Assembly: GCA_913058395.1 (NCBI GenBank)
Contig: CAJXQI010000011.1
Span: 62,001 to 126,000 of the forward strand
Source: an uncultured Colwellia sp.
GTDB lineage: Bacteria > Pseudomonadota > Gammaproteobacteria > Enterobacterales > Alteromonadaceae
Direction of reading: 5' to 3'
Length of the DNA: 64,000 bases
This document shows, piece after piece, positions 53,350 to 62,854 of this stretch. Below the pieces are notes generated by a model. The model ran no database searches. It saw only the letters and a list, made by a program, of their open reading frames with translations, and had not been told where the DNA came from. The translations under genes and the position numbers were made by a program. Positions within the stretch are counted from its first letter, which is position 1. The number at the start of each line of letters is the position of its first letter.

Positions 53350-54243
53350 TTAAATTCGTTCGATATCTTTAGTGCCAAATAAACCGTATGGCTTGAACCA
53401 AAGGATGATCAGCAAGACATAAAATGGTGCAATGTCATACATGTTGCCAATTTGCAGATACTGGCTATCAAAGAACTCAGCAACATTCTCTAAAACCCCG
53501 ATGATCAAACCACCAACAATGGCACCAACAATAGAGTCTAATCCGCCTAAAATAACCGCTGGAAACACTTTAATGCCCATCATTGAAAGCGAACTTGAAA
53601 CGCCACTGACCATAGCAATAACGACACCTGCTGTTGCTGATACTGTTGCGGCTATGCCCCAGCTCATAGCAAATACCTGCTTAACGGAAATACCTAAACT
53701 TTGCGCGATTTGTTGGTCAAAAGCGGTAGCTCGCATGGCTAAACCATATTTGGAATATTTGAAGAATAAATAGAACGCCACCATAATAATTAGCGCGATC
53801 ACCGTACTCATTAAGTAAGCAACTTCGATATTTAAACCTAGTATTTGAATACTTTCGGTTTCAAACACTTTTGGAAAGCTTTGTGCAGAAACACCAAATA
53901 TCCATTTCATCAAGGCTTGGAAAAATATCGATAAACCAATAGTCACCATGATGACTGAAATAATAGGCTCGCCAATCATCGGGCGTAGAACAATCATTTG
54001 CAGCAAAATGCCAAACACCGCCATAAATACCATGGTCAGTAAAAACCCGACAATAAAGGGCAGCTCCAAATAAATCAGTAGTGCCCAACAAATCCAGGCA
54101 CCGATCAATAAGAATTCACCTTGAGCAAAGTTAACAATTTGTGTTGATTTATAAACCAAGACAAAACACATGCCCACGACGCCATACAATAAGCCAACAA
54201 TTAAGCCGTTGACGATTAATTGAGTTAGTAATTCAAAGTTCAT
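53350..54243 (-). CDS. LivH-type ABC permease
   Basis: The 297-residue permease has about eight helices: LLTQLIVNGLIVGLLYGVVGMCFVLVYKSTQIVNFAQGEFLLIGAW is the conserved LivH start (NFAQGEF). The central AFDQQIAQSLGI coupling loop and VFPAVILGGLDSIVGAIVGGLIIGVLE follow. Its ATG overlaps the stop of the acyl-CoA ligase gene by four bases (ATGA), which ties transporter and ligase expression together. Confidence 0.92.
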   Translation of the reverse strand: MNFELLTQLIVNGLIVGLLYGVVGMCFVLVYKSTQIVNFAQGEFLLIGAWICWALLIYLELPFIVGFLLTMVFMAVFGILLQMIVLRPMIGEPIISVIMVTIGLSIFFQALMKWIFGVSAQSFPKVFETESIQILGLNIEVAYLMSTVIALIIMVAFYLFFKYSKYGLAMRATAFDQQIAQSLGISVKQVFAMSWGIAATVSATAGVVIAMVSGVSSSLSMMGIKVFPAVILGGLDSIVGAIVGGLIIGVLENVAEFFDSQYLQIGNMYDIAPFYVLLIILWFKPYGLFGTKDIERI

Positions 54244-56225
54244 GATGCTCTCCGTTCTATAATTTCTTGCTCAACAGTGCCGGTGTTTGACTGTGTATCT
54301 GACAAGCCATTTGACAGTAAGGACTTAACTCTAAGCTGAGTTTGAATACGGGTTTTTGTGCCATCTTGAAAAACCACTGTTGTGTCAATATCAACAACAT
54401 CTTTGTCGTCATAGATTGCAGAAATAATGTCACCGTACTTTTCAGCAATAACGCCACGACGAACCTTACGGGTGCGGGTTAGCTCACCATCATCAGCATC
54501 AAGCTCTTTATAAAGTAATAAGAATTTATGAATTTTTTGTGCCTCAGGAAGTGACTCATTTACCCGTGATATTTCTTCACTAAGCTTTTGATAAACCTCA
54601 GGCAAGGTAGATAGGTTGGTATAGTTAGTAAATGAATAGCCATTTTGCTCAGCCCATTTCGCCACAATGCTAAAGCGAATACAGATAATGGCTGACAAGT
54701 AAGGTTTATCTTTTCCTAGAATGACCGCTTCACCGATAAATGAAGAGAACTTCAATTTGTTTTCAATGTATTGCGGCGAGTACTGTGCACCATTGCTAGT
54801 ACAAGCCAGATCTTTGATTCGATCAATCACCACCAAGTGACCCGAAGGCTTAAAATAACCGGCGTCTCCTGTTTGCATCCAACCATCAACAACATCTTCG
54901 TCATAGGCTTGTTGATTGTTCAAATAGCCAGTAAACATACCGACGGTTTTAGAAATAATTTCGCCAACGCCAGCTTCGTCAGTATTAATCACTTTCACTT
55001 GCGCATTATCAAAAGCGACACCAACACTGTCGTAATCAACATCATCTTCCTGGTGAATGGTATAAGCACCACACATTTCAGTTTGGCCATAAAGCTGACG
55101 TAAAGGCACACCAATGGTTTGGAAAAATCTAAAGGTATCTGGCCCCATTGCTGCACCACCTGTTGCCGCCGATTTTAGAAATGAAAAACCTAAGCGATCA
55201 CGCAGTGCTTTCATCAATAACACGTCAGCTAACCAAGACTTTTTACCTTGTGCTTGACTCGCTTCTGCCAGCTTCATTGCGTAATTAAATAGTTTTCTTT
55301 TTAATGGCGTTGAGTCCATCATTCTGGCCTGTACATCAGCCAAAATTCCTTCCCAGACTCTTGGTGCTAATAAGACAAAACTTGGTCCTATTTCACGTAG
55401 GTCTGACATTAAGGTTTCTTGCTCTTCAACAAAGTTAACTATTTGGCGGGCAATCAGCGCTTGTCCTACGGCATAAACCTGTTCCATGATCCAAGGCAAT
55501 GGCAAAACAGAAACATAGTTATCACCGGCATTACGCGGATCTGCTCGAAGATATGAACTGCAATGCTTAACAAAATTGCCGCCATTAAGTAGTGCAATTT
55601 TGGGTTTAGAGGTTGTGCCTGAGGTCGTACAATAAATAGAGATATCATCAGGCGTAGTGGCAGCAAGTAATTCTTGATAGTGCTTTGGTTTTGCCTTATC
55701 AATTTCCTGACCTAGCTTATAAAGCACGTTGACATCAATCAGGCGTGAGTCGTTATATTTACGCATACCTCTTGGGTCGCAATAAACAATAAACTTAACT
55801 TGTGGAATATCATCACCAAGTTCAAGTAACTTATCACATTGCTCTTCATTTTCAGCAATTACTACCGTCGCGCCACTGCTATCAAGCAAGTACACCACTT
55901 CTTCGTGCATCGAGTCTTGGTAAATTCCTATGGAATAACAGCGCATCGCGTGAGCAGCAACTTCTCCCCACACCCACTCAGGGCGGTTATCACCCAGTAA
56001 AGCAATCGCATCACCTTGGCTTACGCCCATATCTAATAACGCTAGTGATAGCCATTTCACTCGATCGTTATAATCAGTCCAAGTGAACTCATTCCAAATA
56101 CCAAACTCTTTTTCTCGCATGGCAACATCGTTAGGCCAGAGCTGGGCGTTGTTTTGTAAAATTTTAGGAAAAGTATTTAACTCGCCCATTTCAAAGTCGT
56201 TCTGGTGTTGATTAATTGATGACAT
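54240..56225 (-). CDS. long-chain acyl-CoA synthetase-type AMP ligase (FadD15/ACSL-like)
   Basis: The 661-residue ANL ligase has the phosphate loop YCTTSGTTSKPKIALL, RQLYGQTEMCGAYTIHQ (motif with the adenine-binding segment), GWMQTGDAGYFKPSGHLVVIDRIKDL, and a C-terminal ELTRTRKVRR where the catalytic Lys is expected. This is the ACSL/FACL-type (FadD15-like) branch, acting on long-chain or arylalkanoic acids. It lies in the importer operon, TAATG-overlapping with the LivG-type gene upstream and ATGA-overlapping with the LivH-type gene downstream. It probably traps the imported acid as a CoA ester. Confidence 0.9.
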   Translation of the reverse strand: MSSINQHQNDFEMGELNTFPKILQNNAQLWPNDVAMREKEFGIWNEFTWTDYNDRVKWLSLALLDMGVSQGDAIALLGDNRPEWVWGEVAAHAMRCYSIGIYQDSMHEEVVYLLDSSGATVVIAENEEQCDKLLELGDDIPQVKFIVYCDPRGMRKYNDSRLIDVNVLYKLGQEIDKAKPKHYQELLAATTPDDISIYCTTSGTTSKPKIALLNGGNFVKHCSSYLRADPRNAGDNYVSVLPLPWIMEQVYAVGQALIARQIVNFVEEQETLMSDLREIGPSFVLLAPRVWEGILADVQARMMDSTPLKRKLFNYAMKLAEASQAQGKKSWLADVLLMKALRDRLGFSFLKSAATGGAAMGPDTFRFFQTIGVPLRQLYGQTEMCGAYTIHQEDDVDYDSVGVAFDNAQVKVINTDEAGVGEIISKTVGMFTGYLNNQQAYDEDVVDGWMQTGDAGYFKPSGHLVVIDRIKDLACTSNGAQYSPQYIENKLKFSSFIGEAVILGKDKPYLSAIICIRFSIVAKWAEQNGYSFTNYTNLSTLPEVYQKLSEEISRVNESLPEAQKIHKFLLLYKELDADDGELTRTRKVRRGVIAEKYGDIISAIYDDKDVVDIDTTVVFQDGTKTRIQTQLRVKSLLSNGLSDTQSNTGTVEQEIIERRAS

Positions 56226-57046
56226 TAGCTCACCTCCTCTAATTTCACATCAGCTTGCACCGTATCTTCAGCATCTTCTTCAAGCCCTAAATAAGCGCGT
56301 TTTACATAAGGGTCTGCCATCACTTCATCAGGTAAGCCAGAAATAAGCTTCTTACCAAAGTCGAGCACCATAACTTCGTGTGAGATATCCATTACCACGC
56401 CCATGTCATGCTCGATCATCACCACGGTAATACCGAACTCTTCATTTAGATCGAGTATGTATCTAGCCATGTCCTCTTTTTCTTCAAGGTTCATGCCTGC
56501 CATAGGTTCATCAAGTAAAATGAGTTTGGGGTTTAACGCCATTGCACGCGCTAATTCAACACGTTTACGTAAACCGTATGACAAGGTGCCAGCAACCGAT
56601 TTACGAATATGAGAAATTTCAAGAAAGTCGATAACCTCTTCCACTTTTCTTCGGTGAGCTAATTCTTCTTTTTGCGCGCCAGATGTCCAATATAAAGGCC
56701 CTGTAAGCCAATTATTTTTTAGTAAATGATGTCGACCAACCATGATGTTGTCTAATACCGACATATGACCAAATAAGGCTAAATTTTGAAAAGTACGCCC
56801 CATACCAAGATCCGCACGGTCATTCGGACGTAAGTGAGTTACCTCTTTACCGTCGAAAGTTATTTTGCCGCTATTAGGGCGGTAACGACCTGAAATACAA
56901 TTCAGCATCGAGGTTTTACCTGCACCATTTGGGCCGATAATGGAAAAAACGGAACCTTGTTTAACTGAAAAGCTAACGTCGGTTAAGGCTTTAACGCCGC
57001 CAAAAGCCAGTGATATTTGCTCAATATTGAGTATCGACGTGGTCAT
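56225..57046 (-). CDS. LivG-type ABC transporter ATPase
   Basis: ATG 57046 has AGGAGG seven bases upstream; the TTG two codons earlier would sit on the ribosome site. The 273 residues have Walker A IIGPNGAGKTSM, LSYGLRKRVELARAMA (a Tyr-containing variant of LSGGQ, usual in LivG), Walker B LILLDEPMAGMNLEE and MIEHDMGVVMDIS. It is the first gene of the importer operon. It follows the porin gene's terminator, so it likely has its own promoter in the 145-base gap. Confidence 0.92.
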   Translation of the reverse strand: MTTSILNIEQISLAFGGVKALTDVSFSVKQGSVFSIIGPNGAGKTSMLNCISGRYRPNSGKITFDGKEVTHLRPNDRADLGMGRTFQNLALFGHMSVLDNIMVGRHHLLKNNWLTGPLYWTSGAQKEELAHRRKVEEVIDFLEISHIRKSVAGTLSYGLRKRVELARAMALNPKLILLDEPMAGMNLEEKEDMARYILDLNEEFGITVVMIEHDMGVVMDISHEVMVLDFGKKLISGLPDEVMADPYVKRAYLGLEEDAEDTVQADVKLEEVS

Positions 57047-57100
57047 ACTCAACCTCCTAAATTCAAATGGGGATAAAAATTCCGAAAATTTAATATCTCA

Positions 57101-57127
57101 AAAAAATAGAGGGGGACAAGCCCCCTC
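57101..57127 (-). terminator. rho-independent terminator of the porin gene
   Basis: On the minus strand GAGGGGG-CTTGT-CCCCCTC (7-bp GC stem) is followed by TATTTTTT, 65 bases after the porin stop. Confidence 0.87.
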
Positions 57128-57191
57128 CTAAAAACGTAACAACGATTGGGAAAGTTACGAAAGTTTCAAACATTAAAAGGTCCTTAAGGGG

Positions 57192-58232
57192 TTACAGCAT
57201 GTATCTCATGGTTGCCTGTACGTAAGTAGAGTCTTTATCTAACTCATCAAGTGAAAAGTTACCTACTTCTATACCGACAGCTAATTCTTTAGTTAAGTCT
57301 TGAAACACGTTAACGCCCCACTGCGTGCGTTCACGGTCAGAAACATCACCTTCAACTTTCCCGTACAATACGGTTGAACGTAATGTTTCATTCCAAAAAT
57401 GGCGATAAGAGACAAGTACCGAAGTCAAATCTTCAACTTCTTCACCATAAAGGTCTTTGACGGCAGCCACACCAACATAGCGACCTAACTCACCTTTATG
57501 AATTTGAAAGCGAATATCATCTTTACCACCCGCTTTAATGCGACCAGCAATTGATGCACCGAATGCAGATTCGCTGTTGCCCAGTGTGGTATTTAATTGA
57601 CGAGCAAGACCAGAAACAGAAATGCTGCCCCAGTCGCCTTTAAAGTTATAACGTGCAACTACATCAGGTACGCTGTCGTTAGAGGTATCTCCGCCCCAGC
57701 TTTCAGGGTTTTCCAATGCCACTTGCAAGTTACCAACGTTGTAGCGTACTTGTCCTTGACGAATGAACACTAAGCCTGTTGTCGCTCCGGCAAAATCGGC
57801 AGATTCAGGAATTGCGCTGGTGTTCATAAAGGTTGACCAGGTTTGACCAACAGTTAAGTCTTTATATTTTACAAAGGCATGACGAATACGAGGATGGGCT
57901 GAATTAGATATCACCTCATTACCACCACCACCCCAGAAGTCCATTTCAATAAAACCAGTAACATCGCCGTGAACATACTTAGTATTAAAACGAGTTTCAT
58001 TAGCAAAAATTTTAAATTGCGAAGCATCTTCCGCCAATGGAGCACCATCGCCAACCCAAAAATCTCGATAAGCCACATCACCATCAACATAGCGGGCATC
58101 AATTTTTATATAGCCACCGAAAGTAAGTTTGTCGTTATCAGTTAAGTCAATTTCATAGCCAGCAAACGCCGAAGTAGTGGTTGCTAAAAATGAAGATGCA
58201 AGTAGTAGTTTTTTATAATTTGAATTGAACAT
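57192..58232 (-). CDS. DcaP-like outer-membrane porin
   Basis: The 346-residue protein has a signal peptide (1-24, ending AFA) and then alternating amphipathic strands throughout: YEIDLTDNDKLTFGGYIKIDARYVDG at the N-terminus is the DcaP signature, and it ends in ...TYVQATMRYML with an aromatic-Leu end typical of outer-membrane barrels. DcaP-type trimers admit dicarboxylic and aromatic acids, which fits the downstream importer and ligases. A CrbR-type box is 87 bases upstream. AGGGG precedes the ATG by ten bases. Confidence 0.85.
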   Translation of the reverse strand: MFNSNYKKLLLASSFLATTTSAFAGYEIDLTDNDKLTFGGYIKIDARYVDGDVAYRDFWVGDGAPLAEDASQFKIFANETRFNTKYVHGDVTGFIEMDFWGGGGNEVISNSAHPRIRHAFVKYKDLTVGQTWSTFMNTSAIPESADFAGATTGLVFIRQGQVRYNVGNLQVALENPESWGGDTSNDSVPDVVARYNFKGDWGSISVSGLARQLNTTLGNSESAFGASIAGRIKAGGKDDIRFQIHKGELGRYVGVAAVKDLYGEEVEDLTSVLVSYRHFWNETLRSTVLYGKVEGDVSDRERTQWGVNVFQDLTKELAVGIEVGNFSLDELDKDSTYVQATMRYML

Positions 58233-58318
58233 CTAGCTATTTCCCCTGTGTGTTGTGTGCAATCAATACTAAGCAAGTCGAAAAAATCAACAATTAGCAA
58301 TAAGACTTAGCACCATGC

Positions 58319-58335
58319 GCTTAGTCCTTTAGTCC
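58319..58335 (-). promoter_or_regulatory. direct-repeat box upstream of the porin and hybrid kinase
   Basis: On the minus strand it reads GGACTAAAGGACTAAGC: two GGACTAA/GGACTAA half sites 8 bases apart. The same box (16 of 17 bases) occurs at 62785-62801 upstream of the response regulator gene. It lies in the 201-base gap between the divergent porin and kinase genes. Candidate binding site of the LuxR-type regulator encoded here. Confidence 0.65.
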
Positions 58336-58433
58336 AATAGCATCTAATTGAACTTGTGAACAAAAATAGTCAGAGTTAAGATGATGAAAATTATAAAGTT
58401 CGTGATGAAATTACGAAGTAAAAGAAGAGTGCT

Positions 58434-61400
58434 ATGTTTTCAAATTGGTTATTGGTAACTGTCAGCATTGGCTATATTAGCTTACTGTTTCTAATTGCTT
58501 ATTTGGGGGGCAAATATCGCCATAAATTATTAGAAAAACAAAATGCTATTATCTATGCTCTTTCATTAGGGGTCTACTGTACTTCTTGGGGGTTTTTAGG
58601 CACATCAGCGCAAGCCGCTAATAATTCTTTCACTTACATTTCGGTATATTTAGCTCCCATTTTGCTGTTTGTCTTTGCATGGCCTTTTATTCAACGGATT
58701 ATAAAAACTAGTTTAAAATTAAAAATCACCTCCATTGCCGATTTACTCTCTTCACGTTTTGGTAAATCACAAAGTTTAGCGCTAATTGTAACCTTGGTGG
58801 TGTTGATCGGCACCTTGCCTTATATCGCCTTACAGCTTAAAGCGATTGTTTATTCGTATAAAATATTACAGCAAAATCAAGACCTTCCTATTTGGCAATT
58901 AGGCTTAATTGTCAGTTGTATTTTGGCTGGCTTTACCATTATTTTTGGTATTAGAACCATAGATGTTACCGAGCGTCACCCCGGTGTGATGATTGCCATT
59001 GCTTTTGAGTCAATGGTTAAGCTTATCGCCTTCTTGTTGGTGGGCGTTTTCGTCTCCTTTATTATTTATGATTCACCGATGGACATCTGGCAGCAATCAC
59101 AAAATAAGTTCACTATAGCGCAGCAATTTGAAAGCGAAAACTTATTAGGTATGGTTGGTTTACTGATCATCGTCATGTCAGCATTCTTGTGCTTACCGCG
59201 TCAATTTCAAGTGATGTTTGTCGAAATTAAAGAACAAAAAACCAGTAATTTAGCGCGATGGTTATTACCACTTTATATTTTAGTATTCGCTTTTTTTGCT
59301 GGCCCTATTGGCCTTGCTGGTACGTTAAATTATGGTCTGTCATTAGAGCCTGACGCTTATGTGTTATTCCTGCCTGCTTATAATGGCCAAGTGTGGCTTT
59401 CGCTTTTTGCTTTTCTCGGCGCTGTTTCGGCCGCCAGCTCCATGGTAATTGTTTCGACCATAGCGTTAAGTACTATGCTCAGTAACGAAATTGTCTTTCC
59501 ACTAATGTTTAAGCTTGCACCTAGAAAACACCATGACTTTTTGCATTTTCAATCACGACTATTGCTGATCAGAAAAGGCTTAGTCATCGCCGTCATTACC
59601 CTAAGCTACGGCATGTTACTATTATCCCCTCCTGATACTTTGGCTTCATTAGGTGAAGTTGCTTTTGGTGCGATAGCGCAAATAGGCCCCGCTTTAATCG
59701 CCGCTTTTTTCTGGCGCAGAGCGACTCAAAAAGGCGTACTTTGGGGGATAGCGAGTGGCTTTTCTATTTGGGCGTTATTCAACTTATTACCACAATTAGG
59801 TTTCTACCAACATCCTTTAGCTAACACTGGTTGGCCTGAAACAACGTTAGTAACATTATTCGGACTCTGTATTAATATTTTAGTGTTGTATGTTGTTTCT
59901 TTGCTCACACGGCAAAACATTCGAGAACAGATGCAAAGTAAATTCTTTTATACAGAAGTTCAACATCCACAATCACATTTACCCAAGCAACCCAAAATTG
60001 ATTTTCGCGAACTAGAGTACTTAGTCGCACGCTTTATCGGCCAAGAAAAGGCAACTGAGTGTTTTGTCACGTTTAATAAGACATATAAAAATAAAAAGCA
60101 CAAAACCTATAATGAGGCTTTATTGCTCCACGCGGAAAATACTCTCGCGAGTGTTATGGGGTCTGCATCAGCAAAATTAGTCATTTCTTTTGCGTTAGGC
60201 GGTCGGGATATAGCATTTGATCAAGTGGCTAAAATTGTTGAGGATAATTCAACTCAACAGCTTGAGTTTAGTCGCTCAGTGCTGCAAGGGGCAATTGAAA
60301 ATACCAGTGAAGGTATATCCGTTATTGATGGCAATTTAAACTTAGTGGCTTGGAATAAACAGTATTTAGATATTTTTAATTACCCTAAAGATTTCATCTA
60401 TATCGGTTGCCCTATAAGCCAACTTATTCGCTATAACTTAAGTAATCAAAAGCGTTATATTCATGATGTTGAAGTACAAGTTCAAAAACGTTTAAAGTTC
60501 ATTAGAGCGGGTAGCAAACATAAAACTGAACGACCATTACCAAATGGTAAAATCATCCATATCGAAGGAAACCCAATACCCGGTGGTGGCTTTGTGATGA
60601 TTTTTTCTGATATTACCGAGTTTCGCCGCGCAGAAAGTCACTTAAAGGAAGAGAATACCGACTTAGAAAGCCGTGTTCTTGCCCGCACCCAAGAGCTAGA
60701 AAAAGCGAATTTAGAACTAGAAAAAGCTAACCAAGAACTTGCAAGTGCACAACTTAAAGCGGAACAAGCACATTTAAAAAAGAGTCAATACTTACGCGCA
60801 TGTAGCCATGATTTATTGCAACCTCTTTCCGCCGCTCGTTTGTTTTCTTCAGCGGTAAGTTTGAGCTCAAAAGTTTCTCAGCAAGAGCGAATGCAAATAA
60901 AACAAATCGATAACTCACTGGAATTAGCCAACAACTTACTGCTAGATTTAAATGAAATTGCCCGTATTGAAAGTGGAAATATCAGCCCTGATATTGCAAT
61001 TTTTTCAGTGCAACAATTATTCTCCATGTTGCAGTCAGAGTTTTCGGCACTGACAAAAGACTATAAAATTGATTTTCATTGCCACTCAAGCAAACTCTAC
61101 ATCAAAAGTGATTTAACCTTATTATTAAGAGTCATACAAAACTTTCTCAGCAATGCCTTTCGTTATGCTAATCATGGAAAAGTGTTACTTGGCTGTCGTC
61201 GTAAAGGCCAGCACTTATGTATTCAAGTATTAGATAACGGCCCTGGCATTCCAGAAGATAAGCAACAACAAGTTTTTGAACAATTTACCCAGCTTTCAAC
61301 AAAGTTAGTCGGCCCAAAAGGATTAGGTTTAGGATTAAACATCGCACAAAGCTTAGCTAACATTTTACAGCATGACCTTGGCCTGACCTCAAAATCGGGT

Positions 61401-61973
61401 CATGGCTGCCTATTTAGTGTTAAAGTGCCAATTGCCAATGCTCCGAAACAAGAACAAGCTAACCCCATAAGAGCTAGTGCAAGCTTACAAGGCGTCGGCG
61501 TATTATGCATTGATAATGAAATTGACGTTATTTCAGGTATGAGTGAACTTTTATCGGCTTGGAAATGCCGAGTTTTTACTGCAACTAACGCTAAACAGGC
61601 ATTAGAAATATATCAAGCACATGAAGAAGATATAGATATTTTATTGGTTGATTATCAGCTAATAGAAGAAAAACGCGCACAATCAGAATCTAGTTCACAA
61701 TTTTTGTCAGAACAAACAAGTAATACAAGCCTAAAAAATGAAATGGCATTCAACGGTATTGAACTCATCAAAAGCATACGGAGTAAAAGCTGTTACCCAA
61801 TACCCGCCATTCTCATTACAGCAACAACAGATGAGTCGGTACAAGTGCAAGCGCAGCATGCAGATATTGGATATTTAAGAAAAATAATAAAGCCTTTAGC
61901 ATTGCGGGCCTTAATGAGCTCCTTGCTGACTAAGCAATTGGAACAAAATTATATTCCAGACAGTTTTCATTAA
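58434..61973 (+). CDS. CrbS/CbrA-like transporter-linked hybrid histidine kinase
   Basis: The 1179-residue protein joins an SLC5/SSF sodium-solute symporter-type membrane part (1 to about 505, 12-13 helices), a STAC-like linker (about 515-600), a PAS domain (615-735), a coiled coil, HisKA with phospho-acceptor His792 in SHDLLQPLSAAR, HATPase (about 895-1010; NFLSNAFRYANHG, DNGPGIP, GLGLGLNIAQ) and a REC domain (about 1022-1160, Asp1073). The domain order matches CrbS/MxtR/CbrA sensors of carbon supply. With the convergent LuxR-type regulator gene it forms a CrbS/CrbR-like pair. The REC domain has an insertion after Asp1073. Confidence 0.92.
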   Translation: MFSNWLLVTVSIGYISLLFLIAYLGGKYRHKLLEKQNAIIYALSLGVYCTSWGFLGTSAQAANNSFTYISVYLAPILLFVFAWPFIQRIIKTSLKLKITSIADLLSSRFGKSQSLALIVTLVVLIGTLPYIALQLKAIVYSYKILQQNQDLPIWQLGLIVSCILAGFTIIFGIRTIDVTERHPGVMIAIAFESMVKLIAFLLVGVFVSFIIYDSPMDIWQQSQNKFTIAQQFESENLLGMVGLLIIVMSAFLCLPRQFQVMFVEIKEQKTSNLARWLLPLYILVFAFFAGPIGLAGTLNYGLSLEPDAYVLFLPAYNGQVWLSLFAFLGAVSAASSMVIVSTIALSTMLSNEIVFPLMFKLAPRKHHDFLHFQSRLLLIRKGLVIAVITLSYGMLLLSPPDTLASLGEVAFGAIAQIGPALIAAFFWRRATQKGVLWGIASGFSIWALFNLLPQLGFYQHPLANTGWPETTLVTLFGLCINILVLYVVSLLTRQNIREQMQSKFFYTEVQHPQSHLPKQPKIDFRELEYLVARFIGQEKATECFVTFNKTYKNKKHKTYNEALLLHAENTLASVMGSASAKLVISFALGGRDIAFDQVAKIVEDNSTQQLEFSRSVLQGAIENTSEGISVIDGNLNLVAWNKQYLDIFNYPKDFIYIGCPISQLIRYNLSNQKRYIHDVEVQVQKRLKFIRAGSKHKTERPLPNGKIIHIEGNPIPGGGFVMIFSDITEFRRAESHLKEENTDLESRVLARTQELEKANLELEKANQELASAQLKAEQAHLKKSQYLRACSHDLLQPLSAARLFSSAVSLSSKVSQQERMQIKQIDNSLELANNLLLDLNEIARIESGNISPDIAIFSVQQLFSMLQSEFSALTKDYKIDFHCHSSKLYIKSDLTLLLRVIQNFLSNAFRYANHGKVLLGCRRKGQHLCIQVLDNGPGIPEDKQQQVFEQFTQLSTKLVGPKGLGLGLNIAQSLANILQHDLGLTSKSGHGCLFSVKVPIANAPKQEQANPIRASASLQGVGVLCIDNEIDVISGMSELLSAWKCRVFTATNAKQALEIYQAHEEDIDILLVDYQLIEEKRAQSESSSQFLSEQTSNTSLKNEMAFNGIELIKSIRSKSCYPIPAILITATTDESVQVQAQHADIGYLRKIIKPLALRALMSSLLTKQLEQNYIPDSFH

Positions 61974-62002
61974 TAGCAATTCCAGTCAATTCAGCATGTT
62001 GG

Positions 62003-62653
62003 CTAGGAGGTAAATGAAGCATTAGCCATTTTACGCTCATTTAGCATAATAACGGCTTGAGTACGGCTTTTAACGCCTAACTTTAAGAATATCGTACTCG
62101 CATGACTTTTAATCGTTGATTCTGACAGTGATAGCTCATAGGCAATTTGCTTATTGAGTAGACCTTCAGCAAACATCAGTAATATTTTATGTTGCTGTGG
62201 GGTTAGTGATGCTAATTTATCTTCCTGCTCTACGACTTGCTCTTCAGGGTTAAATTCACCATCAGGTACCCATAATTTTCCTTGGATAACGTCATTGATC
62301 GCTTTGATCATTTCAGGTACTGGTGTTGATTTTGGAATAAAACCAGCCGCACCTAAACTCATGGCTTTACGAATAGTATCTGCTTCTTCAAAACCTGAAA
62401 TAATAACAACAGCAATTTCAGGATATAAATTTCGGATACTGTGTAAGGTATTAAACCCCTCTGCCCCTGGAATATCGAGATCCAAAAGGATCAAATCAAT
62501 ATCAGTTATTGTTGCTAACTTCTCTTCCAACTGCGGGATTGTTTCAGCTTCAAGTAAACGGAAACAAACAAAGCTAGACTTGAGCATCAACGACAATGCT
62601 TGTCTAAATAATGGGTGATCATCAGCAATGATGATTTTGGTATTTGATGTCAT
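62003..62653 (-). CDS. LuxR/NarL-type response regulator (CrbR/ErdR-like)
   Basis: The 216 residues comprise a REC domain (1-125: IIIADDHPLFRQALSLML, LILLDLDIPG with the phospho-acceptor Asp, IVISGFEEADTIRKAMSLGAAGFIPKS) and a LuxR helix-turn-helix (145-205: LTPQQHKILLMFAEGLLNKQIAYELSLSESTIKSH). It is convergent with the hybrid kinase gene with 29 bases between. In CrbS/CrbR systems the regulator controls acs and other acetate/carbon genes. Its own upstream region carries the direct-repeat box also found near the kinase, suggesting autoregulation. Confidence 0.93.
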   Translation of the reverse strand: MTSNTKIIIADDHPLFRQALSLMLKSSFVCFRLLEAETIPQLEEKLATITDIDLILLDLDIPGAEGFNTLHSIRNLYPEIAVVIISGFEEADTIRKAMSLGAAGFIPKSTPVPEMIKAINDVIQGKLWVPDGEFNPEEQVVEQEDKLASLTPQQHKILLMFAEGLLNKQIAYELSLSESTIKSHASTIFLKLGVKSRTQAVIMLNERKMANASFTS

Positions 62654-62784
62654 TTTATTTTATAACCTAATATTTAGATTAATGATCTTTTAATATTAAC
62701 CAAGTAAACAAACGTAAATTAATTGATTTTAATCCAATAACGTAACAATTTTTTAAAAAACGTCAACGACAATTGTTACTAACT

Positions 62785-62801
62785 AGACTAAAGGACTAAG
62801 C
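62785..62801 (+). promoter_or_regulatory. direct-repeat box upstream of the response regulator gene
   Basis: AGACTAAAGGACTAAGC, 132 bases before the regulator's start, is the counterpart of the box at 58319-58335; the GACTAA half sites are 8 bases apart. Relative to its nearest gene it is oriented opposite to the porin-side copy. Candidate autoregulatory site. Confidence 0.6.
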
Positions 62802-62854
62802 CTATGACATTAGATTTTATGAATAGTGATAGTTCGGAAATTTATCAGTGCTAA

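Noticed and set aside
62804-62854. 16-codon plus-strand ORF just after the direct-repeat box
   Set aside because: No ribosome site, very short, and it runs into the 3' end of the XdhC-family gene. Most likely chance.
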